Positions 33,136-40,842 of a stretch of 64,000 nucleotides of DNA are shown piece after piece. Below the pieces are notes generated by a model. The model was not told the DNA's origin, did no database searches, and saw only the letters and a program-made list of their open reading frames with translations. How positions within the stretch are numbered: position 1 is the stretch's first letter; the number at the start of each line of letters is the position of its first letter. The position numbers were made by a program, and so were the translations under genes. Source of the stretch: DATJGF01 sp035495315 (lineage in GTDB: Bacteria > Verrucomicrobiota > Verrucomicrobiia > Limisphaerales > UBA8199); the NCBI GenBank assembly GCA_035495315.1, contig DATJGF010000151.1:28066-92065 (forward strand). Direction: 5' to 3'.

Positions 33136-34217
33136 AGAAATCCGAAATGAACACTTCCTCCGCACCCGAACTCGACGGTTTCACCCTCTCCTGCCCTTTT
33201 CCCATCCAGAATTATCCGCAGGTGCTGATGGCGCACGGCGGTGGCGGCAAGTTAATGCATCAGCTCATAGGGAAGATGTTCCTGCCGGCCTTCCGCAATT
33301 CGTTATCAGAAGCCCAGCACGATGCGTCCGTTTTCGAGATCGGCGGCCAGCGTTTGGCGCTGACGACAGACTCCTTTGTAGTCCGTCCGTTGTTTTTTCC
33401 CGGAGGCGATCTCGGTTCACTGGCTGTGCATGGCACCGTGAATGACCTGGCGATGGCCGGGGCCCGGCCCCTTTACTTGAGCGCCGCGTTTATTATCGAG
33501 GAAGGCCTGCCGATGGATACCTTGTGGAGACTGGTATCTTCCATGCAACAAGCTGCCTCAAAGGCCGGCGTCCAAATCATCACTGGCGATACCAAGGTCG
33601 TGGATAAGGGAAAAGGAGACGGCGTTTTCATTAATACAGCCGGCGTGGGCATCATTAATCATTCGCTTAAGATCCTGCCGCAGAGCATTCGTCCAGGCGA
33701 CGCGATCCTGGTTAATGGCGATCTGGGCCGGCACGGCATGGCGATCATGGCCGTGCGGGAGGGCCTCGAGTTTGAAAGCACGATTGAAAGCGATTCCGCC
33801 CCGGTGGCCGGCGCAGTGATGGCATTACTCGAGGCGGGAATTAATGTTCATTGTCTGCGGGACTTGACGCGTGGCGGGTTAACCAGCGTATTGAATGAGA
33901 TCGCCGAAGCAGCCGGTTTGACACTTCAGGTAGACGAACGATTGATTCCCGTCCGGGAGGATGTACGCGCTGCGTGCGAAATCCTGGGACTTGATCCCTT
34001 CCATGTCGCTTGTGAAGGAAGATTCGCCATTTTCGTTCCTGAGGTAGAGGTGGAACGGGCATTGAGTGTTTTGCGAGCCAACACAGAGGGGACAACTCCC
34101 TGTCGCATTGGGACGGTAACCGACCAAGCCGTGCCTAAGGTTCTGCTCAAGAACATGATTGGTGCGCAACGCATCCTGGATATGGCGATCGGCGAGCAAC
34201 TGCCCAGGATTTGCTAA
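33132..34217 (+). CDS. hypE: Hydrogenase maturation protein HypE
   Basis: PurM-like ATPase that dehydrates the thiocarboxamide on its own C-terminal Cys to thiocyanate. The 361-residue product has the ATP-binding opening VLMAHGGGGKLMHQLI (residues 33-48), TTDSFVVRPLFFPGGDLG near 79, HGTVNDLAMAGA near 99, and ends in PRIC, the essential C-terminal cysteine motif. The start may be the GTG at 33132 overlapping the hypD stop, or the ATG at 33147. It is the last gene of the hydrogenase operon; a strong intrinsic terminator follows at 34368. Confidence 0.96.
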   Translation: MKKSEMNTSSAPELDGFTLSCPFPIQNYPQVLMAHGGGGKLMHQLIGKMFLPAFRNSLSEAQHDASVFEIGGQRLALTTDSFVVRPLFFPGGDLGSLAVHGTVNDLAMAGARPLYLSAAFIIEEGLPMDTLWRLVSSMQQAASKAGVQIITGDTKVVDKGKGDGVFINTAGVGIINHSLKILPQSIRPGDAILVNGDLGRHGMAIMAVREGLEFESTIESDSAPVAGAVMALLEAGINVHCLRDLTRGGLTSVLNEIAEAAGLTLQVDERLIPVREDVRAACEILGLDPFHVACEGRFAIFVPEVEVERALSVLRANTEGTTPCRIGTVTDQAVPKVLLKNMIGAQRILDMAIGEQLPRIC

Positions 34218-34591
34218 GTTGGACGGCATTCAGAGAGGATTCAATCACCTGATTGGCAAGTGGTTAAAACATACAGAACTCCGTATTTGCGACCTTCCTG
34301 TTTTATTTGAACAGATCAGGGCTTAGGAGGTCGAAGTTCCAGGGTTGTGGGGTTTTAGGTTGTGGTAAGAGACGGTTCCGAAAAGGGGCCGTCTCTTTTT
34401 TTCTGCAAAAGGTCATGCGTTGGTAAGACAGGCGTGGAGCAGACATGTTGGCGTGTGTTTCGCGTGAGTTCTATTCTGCAAACTGGGGCTTGGCGGCTTC
34501 GAACGACTTCACTATTCTGGCACCGTTGTCGGCGACGGATCAGTTTCCAGCCGATTTGAATATTCAGAACCCCGAATGCTTCTACTTTCTT
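34218..34591. other. Intergenic region between hypE and the Gfo/Idh/MocA gene
   Basis: No credible gene in 374 bases. It contains the terminator at 34368-34402. Although the next gene's frame is open back to 34445, that part has no family-like sequence. No hypA or hypB remnant is visible. Confidence 0.6.
34368..34402 (+). terminator. Rho-independent terminator of the hydrogenase operon
   Basis: AGAGACGG (34368-34375) pairs perfectly with CCGTCTCT (34389-34396); the inner TTCC/GGGG part can add weak pairing around an A-rich loop, and a run of seven Ts (34396-34402) follows. Position 150 bases after hypE suits the end of the operon. Confidence 0.85.
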
Positions 34592-36016
34592 ATGAAACCG
34601 AAAAATGAAACTAAGGACAACAAATTCACCCGCCGTCAATTTCTCCGCGGCACTACGGTAACGACAGCCACTTTCATGATTGTGCCGGGCTCGGTACTCG
34701 GTCTCAAAGCCGGGACGTCGCCCAATGAAAAGCTGAATCTGGCGGGGATTGGCATCGGTGGCCAGGGCGCTTCGGATCTGAGTCAAATGGAGTCGGAGAA
34801 TATCGTCGCCCTGTGCGACGTCGACCAGAAGCACGCCGCTCACACTTTCAAAAAATACCCCAAAGCGAAGCAGTTCACCGACTATCATAAAATGCTGGAC
34901 GAGATGAAGGAAATTGATGCGGTGGTGATTGCGACGCCGGATCATCATCACGCCTTTGCTTCTATCGCGGCGATGAAACAAGGCAAAAACGTCTATTGTG
35001 AGAAACCGCTCACGCATTCCGTGTGGGAGGCCAGGCAAGTCGCCAAAGCCGCGCGCGAAGCGAAAATAGCCACGCAAATGGGCAACCAAGGCCAGGGCTC
35101 AGAGCAGACGCGTCGCCTATGCGAAATGGTCTGGGCGGGAGTCATCGGCAAGGTCCATGAAGCCCACATTTGGACGGATCGACCTTCCAACGGCCTTTTC
35201 AACGAGTATTGGCCGCAAGGTGTTTCCAGGCCCAAGGACACGCCGCCGGTGCCTGAGACGCTCGATTGGGACCTGTGGCTCGGTCCGGCGCCTTCACGTC
35301 CGTATAATCCGATTTATCTGCCTTTCGTCTGGCGCGGCTGGTGGGATTTTGGCACCGGTGCTCTAGGAGATATCGGGTGTCACGCGATGGATCCTGTCTT
35401 CCGCGCGTTAAAACTGGGCGCTCCTGTCACAGTTCAGGCGGCTTCGACTCGCGTAAACCAGGAAACCTTCCCGCTGGGCTCGATAATCACCTACGAGTTC
35501 CCCGCGCGCAATGCTGAGCCTCAGGCGATCAATTCGCACGTAAAAGGCATGACCGGTCCTTCCGCCGGTGGGGTCGAAATGCCGGCCTGCAAATTGACCT
35601 GGTATGACGGCGGGTTGCGCCCTCCTCGCCCGGATGCCTTGCCGGACGGTAAACTCATGGGAGACAATGGCCGTTTGCTCGTTGGTGACAAAGGATTCAT
35701 ATTAAACGACATCGCGTACCCGGATTCATGCGCAAAGGAGGCGGCCGACGTCGCCCGCAGCATACCGCGCTCGGAGGGTCATTACAAAGAATGGATAGCT
35801 GCCTGCAAAGGCGGCAAAATCGCCGGTTCTAATTTCGACTGGGCCGGACCGCTCGCCGAATCGGTATTGCTTGGCAACGTGGCACTCCGCGTTCAGTTGC
35901 GCGAAGACCTCACATTGACCAAGTTGCACTGGGATTCCGCCAGCCTGAAATTCACCAACCTTGAAGACGCAAACAAGTTCGTCCGTCGCGAATACCGCGC
36001 CGGATGGAACTTGTGA
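34592..36016 (+). CDS. TAT-exported Gfo/Idh/MocA-family oxidoreductase
   Basis: NAD(P)-dependent oxidoreductase of the family abundant in Verrucomicrobia and Planctomycetes, probably acting on sugars or cyclitols in the periplasm. The ATG at 34592 begins MKPKNETKDNKFTRRQFLRG, a twin-arginine signal. Residues 35-160 form the Rossmann domain (NLAGIGIGGQGASDLSQM, VALCDVD, DAVVIATPDHHHAFA, GKNVYCEKPLTHSVWEARQV); the EKP motif supplies the catalytic Lys. A second domain contains WDLWLGPAPSRPYNPIYLPFVWRGWWDFGTGALGDIG-like sequence, split here only for description. The product has 474 residues. Substrate unknown; possibly linked in pathway to DUF1080-type 3-keto-glycoside hydrolases. Confidence 0.9.
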   Translation: MKPKNETKDNKFTRRQFLRGTTVTTATFMIVPGSVLGLKAGTSPNEKLNLAGIGIGGQGASDLSQMESENIVALCDVDQKHAAHTFKKYPKAKQFTDYHKMLDEMKEIDAVVIATPDHHHAFASIAAMKQGKNVYCEKPLTHSVWEARQVAKAAREAKIATQMGNQGQGSEQTRRLCEMVWAGVIGKVHEAHIWTDRPSNGLFNEYWPQGVSRPKDTPPVPETLDWDLWLGPAPSRPYNPIYLPFVWRGWWDFGTGALGDIGCHAMDPVFRALKLGAPVTVQAASTRVNQETFPLGSIITYEFPARNAEPQAINSHVKGMTGPSAGGVEMPACKLTWYDGGLRPPRPDALPDGKLMGDNGRLLVGDKGFILNDIAYPDSCAKEAADVARSIPRSEGHYKEWIAACKGGKIAGSNFDWAGPLAESVLLGNVALRVQLREDLTLTKLHWDSASLKFTNLEDANKFVRREYRAGWNL

Positions 36017-36272
36017 TCTTGTTACAGGCGGATTTCCCGCGGCGATCAAAGATCTTTAGGCGAAACATCACCGGGCAAAAAGTTCAATAATCGGCCCAGT
36101 AAACGAGCATCCGGCGCGAAACTGGCGTTGACAGCGTATGCTCTATTTGTTTTTTCAAACCCGGGGCGCGGTTTTGATTACAATCAGCCCTGAACGCGGA
36201 ACTATTTCAGCTGCAAGGTCTTGTTGGGCTTGACCTGGCGAATAATTTCCAGAAGCTTGTTTATCGTACCTT

Positions 36273-36443
36273 ATGGCGTGGTTTGCACGTGATCGAGAAA
36301 AAGAGCGTTTTTACCTGTTGCCCGGCATGGGAGGCAGAAATCTGCGACGCAAACGCAGAATCATTCTGCAATGGTCTATTCTTGCCGGCCTGCTGACTTC
36401 AGCGATCATGGCAGGCCTTTTATACTTAATCAGCCGGCACTAA
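36273..36443 (+). CDS. Small single-pass membrane protein (56 residues)
   Basis: A short frame with coherent protein character: MAWFARDREKERFYLLPGMG, then a basic stretch RNLRRKRR, then one strongly hydrophobic helix (about residues 33-53) and the end SRH. The positive-inside pattern predicts an N-in, C-out inner-membrane protein. It ends 26 bases before the xdhC-like start on the same strand. I have an impression of similar proteins in Verrucomicrobia, but no named family. It is too short for standard gene finding and easily missed. Confidence 0.6.
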   Translation: MAWFARDREKERFYLLPGMGGRNLRRKRRIILQWSILAGLLTSAIMAGLLYLISRH

Positions 36444-36469
36444 ACCCGGCAAGGGGCTCCTTTTGCCAA

Positions 36470-37474
36470 ATGAAAGATTCGCTTTTTCAAGCCCTGGCGC
36501 AGGCAGCTTCTCGGACCGAACACGTTGCTCTCGGGATCATCAGTGGCACAAAGGGATCGAGTCCGCAGAAAATCGGCGCCAAAGCGCTGTTTTATGCGGA
36601 TGGGCGCATTCAAGGCACGCTCGGCGGAGGCTGCCTCGAGGCGGAGATCCAACACCGCGCTATTGAATGTCTTCGAACCGGCAAGCCAGCCGAGTTTGAT
36701 CTCGTGCTCGACCACGATTTCGGCTGGGACGACGGTTTGATTTGTGGCGGAAGAGTCCATGGCTTAATCCTTCCCAATGCAGAACGGGCGGGCGAACCAT
36801 TTTGGAAGGCGCTAGCGGACCGTGCCGCGTTTCTGACCTGGGGCGTCGCTGGCGACTATTCTATTCGGTTCCTGGAGCGGGAAAAAACAGAAAAGACCGA
36901 TTCACCCTCAGAAGATATTCGGTACCGGGAAACCTTGCACCCGAGTTGCGACCTTTGGATCGCCGGAGCTGGGCACATCGCGCAAGCGGTAGCACCTCTT
37001 GCCGTGCAATTGGATTTCAAGGTGACGGTCTTCGATGATCGGCCTGCATTGGTCAATTCCCAAAGTTTCCCGTCAGAAACCGTCCTGAAGACTGATGTGT
37101 GGGAGGAACTGCTCGCTACGCCGTTACAGCAGGGACCGGCTTTTGGGCTGATCGTGACGCGGGGCCACCGTCATGATGCCCTCGTGCTGCAGAATTGGGT
37201 TCACAAACCGTTCCTGTTTCTGGGCATGATCGGCAGCTCGCGCAAAGCGCGAATCATTTTCGAGCATTTCACAGAAGACAAAATCGCTACGGCGGAACAA
37301 CTCGCAAAGGTTTCTTGTCCGGTCGGGATCAAAATCCGCTCGCAGAGCGTTGCGGAAATTGCGGTAAGCATTATGGCCCAGTTTATCGACAAACGAGCGG
37401 AATTGGTTTATCATCGTGAATCGAGGGCCGAGACTAAATCCGCTCAAAATACCTTTGCCTTTCCCAATCCGTGA
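36470..37474 (+). CDS. XdhC/CoxF-family protein
   Basis: Protein of the XdhC/CoxI family, which inserts or sulfurates the molybdenum cofactor of xanthine dehydrogenase-like enzymes. The ATG at 36470 opens MKDSLFQALAQAASRTEHVA; the N-terminal XdhC_CoxI domain has IISGTKGSSPQKIGAKALFY and GTLGGGCLEAEIQ (about 20-60) and the C-terminal Rossmann domain (XdhC_C) begins LWIAGAGHIAQAVAPLA near 160 and continues MIGSSRKARIIF near 250. Product 334 residues. No molybdopterin dehydrogenase subunit gene lies beside it, so the client enzyme is elsewhere. Its 3' end overlaps the convergent glutamine synthetase-like gene by 41 bases. Confidence 0.88.
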   Translation: MKDSLFQALAQAASRTEHVALGIISGTKGSSPQKIGAKALFYADGRIQGTLGGGCLEAEIQHRAIECLRTGKPAEFDLVLDHDFGWDDGLICGGRVHGLILPNAERAGEPFWKALADRAAFLTWGVAGDYSIRFLEREKTEKTDSPSEDIRYRETLHPSCDLWIAGAGHIAQAVAPLAVQLDFKVTVFDDRPALVNSQSFPSETVLKTDVWEELLATPLQQGPAFGLIVTRGHRHDALVLQNWVHKPFLFLGMIGSSRKARIIFEHFTEDKIATAEQLAKVSCPVGIKIRSQSVAEIAVSIMAQFIDKRAELVYHRESRAETKSAQNTFAFPNP

Positions 37475-38813
37475 CGGCGTTGTTGAAGGATTCAACCTCG
37501 AGGCGGGCATGATGGACGTAAAAGTCGACCACCTCATTACCAAAGGCAGCGCGAGTGAGCCGGGATCGGTCGAACAAATTCGCCGCCTCGCTTAATGTGG
37601 CCGGCAAGCGGGCCAGTTTCGTATCCACGTAAGCGTTGCCTGTATATTCGCTGCCACAATCCAGTTTCTCCTCTATTCCAGCCATGCCGGCGGCGAGCAT
37701 CGCCGCAAAAGCAAGATACGGATTGGCGTCTGCACCAGGCATGCGATTCTCAATCCGGAAGGAGCCGCCTTCGCCAACCACGCGGAACCCGACCGTGCGG
37801 TTATCCATTGCCCAGGCCATGCGAGTAGGAGCCCAACTTCCGGCTTGGTACCGTTTGTAACTGTTAATCGTCGGCGCAAAAAATAACGACAGCTCCGGCG
37901 AGTACTTCATCAGCCCTCCCAGAAATTGACGGAACACCGTGGAACCCGAACTAAAAGGCTGTGCCTTTGGTGTACCGCGCCGGGTCTTTTCCGAATTCCA
38001 AAAGCTGTTTTTTCCTGTCTTCCAGAGACTCATGTGAATGTGACAGGAATTTCCGGCCTCACTGGGGGCATACTTCGCCATGAACGAGACTGCTTTTCCG
38101 TGTTGGTCAGCAATTTCCTTGATGCCTTGCTTGAACAGGACATGCATGTCGGCCATGCTAATCGGCTCGGCATAGGTGAAATTAATTTCGTGCTGACCCC
38201 GGCTCCACTCACCTTTACTGCTCTCAATCGGGACGCGCGCGGCGGTCATGCCATTGCGAATCGCGCGCATCAACGGCTCATCTCGGGTGGGCTGCATGAG
38301 ATGGTAATCGATTCGGTAATCGCTTGAAGGTTGTAGATCACGATAGCCGCTGGCAAAAGCTGAATGATAATTCTGGTTGAAAAGATAAAACTCGAGCTCG
38401 CTGGCGCAGAAACAACTGAATCCGGCTTTGGCAAGCTGGTCCAACTGCGCGCGGAGCACCGACCGCGGCGCTTCGGCCACCAATGTTCCATCTGGTTTGA
38501 CGTGATCACATAACACCAGTGCGGCGCCCGGCTGCCAGGGTAACAGGCGCAGCGTATTCAGATCCGGACGCAATGCGAAATCGCCAAAACCTGTTTCCCA
38601 GCTGGCCACCTTGAATCCGTCCAGGGGATCCATCTCGATATTGACGGTCAGGAGGTAATTACAACCGTGCGTGCCGTGTTTCACAACGGAATCGAGGAAC
38701 ACCTCGGCGCGAAAGCGTTTGCCGACCAACCGGCCAAATGGGTCCGGCAGCGCGACAATGACGGTGTCGACCGAACCCGAACGGATGAGGGATTTAAGGT
38801 GAGGGAGAGTCAT
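37434..38813 (-). CDS. Glutamine synthetase-family enzyme (gamma-glutamyl ligase type)
   Basis: ATP-dependent ligase with the glutamine synthetase fold. From the ATG at 38813 (MTLPHLKSLIRSG) it has 459 residues. Seen: WSRGQHEINFTYAEPISMAD near 205, AGNSCHIHMSLW near 250, and NRTVGFRVVGEGGSFRIENRMPGADANPYLA near 335 as the ATP and glutamate site, described in parts. The sequence is closer in style to GlnT/PuuA-like members than to housekeeping GlnA, and the aldehyde and alcohol dehydrogenase genes on the same strand suggest a role in gamma-glutamylating an amine for catabolism. That role is inference. The start overlaps the four-helix-bundle gene. Confidence 0.85.
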   Translation of the reverse strand: MTLPHLKSLIRSGSVDTVIVALPDPFGRLVGKRFRAEVFLDSVVKHGTHGCNYLLTVNIEMDPLDGFKVASWETGFGDFALRPDLNTLRLLPWQPGAALVLCDHVKPDGTLVAEAPRSVLRAQLDQLAKAGFSCFCASELEFYLFNQNYHSAFASGYRDLQPSSDYRIDYHLMQPTRDEPLMRAIRNGMTAARVPIESSKGEWSRGQHEINFTYAEPISMADMHVLFKQGIKEIADQHGKAVSFMAKYAPSEAGNSCHIHMSLWKTGKNSFWNSEKTRRGTPKAQPFSSGSTVFRQFLGGLMKYSPELSLFFAPTINSYKRYQAGSWAPTRMAWAMDNRTVGFRVVGEGGSFRIENRMPGADANPYLAFAAMLAAGMAGIEEKLDCGSEYTGNAYVDTKLARLPATLSEAANLFDRSRLTRAAFGNEVVDFYVHHARLEVESFNNAVTDWERQRYFERI

Positions 38814-39360
38814 TGAGGCGTGTTCCGTGTTCCGTGTTCCGTGTTCCGTTGCCGAACTCGCACAAGGGAATCGACTGAAAAAGCGATGCAAACTCGGTTG
38901 ATTTAACGGCATGAGGTCCATCCGTCATCATCAAGGAGTCCCCTGAATCTATCTCGTGAAGCGCATACCCACGGGTCGCTGGCAAGATTCTCAACAAGAG
39001 CCGAATAATCTGTGTGTGGAGACGGATGCGATGGCTCGTAACGGCATCACCGAGTACATGTCGTCCATCGAAATACCATGTTCGACTTTCTCGGGCAGAG
39101 CCCAAGGCATACTCGTAGAAACGCGCTCGGTCTTTCTGGTGACCGCGTGAATAGCCCTCGGAAATATTGGCGCCTACTGACCCGATAGCGTCAAACAGCT
39201 GGGCGGCCAGTTTGAGGGTACGGCCATTCCGGAAAAGCTTAGTCGTGTCGTTCCACCCAACATCGGCGGCAAAAAGAGCCAGCCGATAGACTTCCTGGTT
39301 CCAAAGTGAGTCCTGTTGGATTTCGAGTGGAACGGTCTTGACCCAGTCTGTGTAGTTCAT
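38794..39360 (-). CDS. Four-helix-bundle protein (23S rRNA intervening-sequence protein family)
   Basis: Protein of the IVP/four-helix-bundle family (TIGR02436-like), first seen in spacers within 23S rRNA genes and in diversity-generating retroelements (as Avd), generally of unknown function. From the ATG at 39360 it has 188 residues. The core shows LAAQLFDAIGSVGANISEGYSRGHQKDRARF and a helical remainder to about residue 130. The last 50 residues, ending GNGTRNTEHGTRLNDSPSP, run through the TGTTCCG array and 20 bases into the next gene and are probably not part of the ancestral fold. Both ends of the gene are flanked by heptamer arrays in opposite orientation. Confidence 0.82.
   Translation of the reverse strand: MNYTDWVKTVPLEIQQDSLWNQEVYRLALFAADVGWNDTTKLFRNGRTLKLAAQLFDAIGSVGANISEGYSRGHQKDRARFYEYALGSARESRTWYFDGRHVLGDAVTSHRIRLHTQIIRLLLRILPATRGYALHEIDSGDSLMMTDGPHAVKSTEFASLFQSIPLCEFGNGTRNTEHGTRLNDSPSP
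38821..38848. repeat. Four perfect TGTTCCG heptamers
   Basis: Tandem array of exactly four units just upstream of the glutamine synthetase-like start codon and inside the 3' end of the overlapping four-helix-bundle frame, where it encodes RNTEHGT-like residues. Inverse, degenerate units lie on the other side of that gene at 39384-39411. Confidence 0.9.
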
Positions 39361-39383
39361 ACCCAACGCTTAAACAGCACCCA

Positions 39384-39411
39384 CGGAATACGCAACACGG
39401 AACACGTTTCA
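39384..39411. repeat. Degenerate CGGAACA heptamers (inverse of TGTTCCG)
   Basis: Units CGGAATA, CGCAACA, CGGAACA, CGTTTCA lie between the aldehyde dehydrogenase stop and the four-helix-bundle start. They are the reverse complement type of the 38821-38848 array, so the two arrays bracket the four-helix-bundle gene in inverted orientation. Confidence 0.7.
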
Positions 39412-40842
39412 TGTTTCTCCCACATACACATTCTTCACCTCCGTGTAACCTTCCATCGCCGCCATGCCCAGGTCGCGGCCCAGACCGCTCTGTTTGTAAC
39501 CGCCAAATGGTGCTTCGACGTGAACGCTGCTATGGGAATTAATGCTCAAAACCCCGCTCTCCACTGCGCGAGCAACCCTTAACGCGCGGCGCAAATCGTT
39601 CGTCCAAAGCGATCCGCTCAAGCCGTAAGGTGTCGCATTGACCTCCTTAATCATTTGGGCTTCGTCCGTGAATGAGGTGATGCAAACTACAGGTCCAAAA
39701 ATTTCTTCTCGCCAGCAACGGCTCTTCAAGCCGACATCCAATAGCACTGTCGGCTCCAGATAATAACCCTTCGGATAAGGGCGTCCGCCGCCGCAGGCAA
39801 ACCGGCTCTTCTGGTTGCGGGCGTCACCCAGGTACTCTTCCACAGCGACGCGCTGCGAAGCTGAAACCAAAGGTCCCAGTTGCGTATCGGAATTGTTGGG
39901 ATCTCCCACGACCAATTTCCTGGTGGCGCTCACGAACTTCTCCACGAACGGTTCAAAAATGGTCTGCTCGACGAACAATCGACTCCGGGCGCAGCAGTCC
40001 TGACCGGTGTTCGCGAATACGCTCATCGGCGAGGTCTCGGCGGCGCGTTGCCAATCGGCATCGGCAAAGATGATATTTGGCGACTTCCCACCCAATTCGA
40101 GTGAAATGCGCTTAATATCACGGGAGGCCAGCTCCATAATTCGCTGTCCGACACTGGTCGAGCCCGTGAAGGAAACCTTGCGAATCAGCGGGTGGGTGGT
40201 TAAAGCTTCTCCGATTGTCCCACCAGGCCCTGAAATCACCTGGAGCACGCCCGCCGGAAGCCCGGCGGCATGAGCAATTTCTCCAAGAGCCAGCGCAGTC
40301 AGGGGGGAAATCGAAGCCGGCTTCAGCACCACGCAATTCCCCGCAGCCAGCGCCGGTGCGGCTTTCCAGCAGGCAATCGGGAAAGGGAAATTCCAGGGGA
40401 CAATGCAGGCGACGACGCCCATAGACTGGCGCAACGTAAAGTCGAAGCCACCACGGGCCACCGGTATAGTTTGGCCGCAGAATTTCGTCACGGCCCCGGC
40501 GTAGAACTCGAAAACGCGCGCGCCGAGGGCCGCCTCATCGCGAGCATCGCTGATCGGTTTCCCAATCTGGATCATCTCCAACTGAGCGATGCGCTCGATG
40601 TTATCCCGCAGGGCGCGAGCGACGTTAAACAGAATGTCGCTGCGCTTGCCCGGGGACAAATCGCGCCAGCCCGACTCCCAGGCTTTTTGCGCCGATTCAA
40701 CCGCGCTCTGAACATCGCCAGCATCCGCCGCCGCCACCTCAGCAAAGGTCTCTTCCGTGGCCGGATTGACCAAGGGCGACCGGCGGCGCGAGTTGGAACC
40801 GCGCCAGGCCCCGTTCAGGAATAACTCATTTGGAAAAGTCAT
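39409..40842 (-). CDS. NAD(P)-dependent aldehyde dehydrogenase
   Basis: Cytosolic aldehyde dehydrogenase oxidising an aldehyde to its acid. The ATG at 40842 overlaps the stop of the upstream iron-alcohol dehydrogenase (ATGA), which fixes the start; the product has 477 residues. Motifs: VPWNFPFPIACWKAAPALAAGN near 150, FTGSTSVGQRI near 228, the general-base Glu in ISLELGGKSPNI near 252, the nucleophile Cys in GQDCCARSRLFV near 285, and EEIFGPVV near 385. It resembles betaine/gamma-aminobutyraldehyde-type enzymes broadly; the substrate is not readable. The coupling suggests that it works with the alcohol dehydrogenase. Confidence 0.93.
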   Translation of the reverse strand: MTFPNELFLNGAWRGSNSRRRSPLVNPATEETFAEVAAADAGDVQSAVESAQKAWESGWRDLSPGKRSDILFNVARALRDNIERIAQLEMIQIGKPISDARDEAALGARVFEFYAGAVTKFCGQTIPVARGGFDFTLRQSMGVVACIVPWNFPFPIACWKAAPALAAGNCVVLKPASISPLTALALGEIAHAAGLPAGVLQVISGPGGTIGEALTTHPLIRKVSFTGSTSVGQRIMELASRDIKRISLELGGKSPNIIFADADWQRAAETSPMSVFANTGQDCCARSRLFVEQTIFEPFVEKFVSATRKLVVGDPNNSDTQLGPLVSASQRVAVEEYLGDARNQKSRFACGGGRPYPKGYYLEPTVLLDVGLKSRCWREEIFGPVVCITSFTDEAQMIKEVNATPYGLSGSLWTNDLRRALRVARAVESGVLSINSHSSVHVEAPFGGYKQSGLGRDLGMAAMEGYTEVKNVYVGET

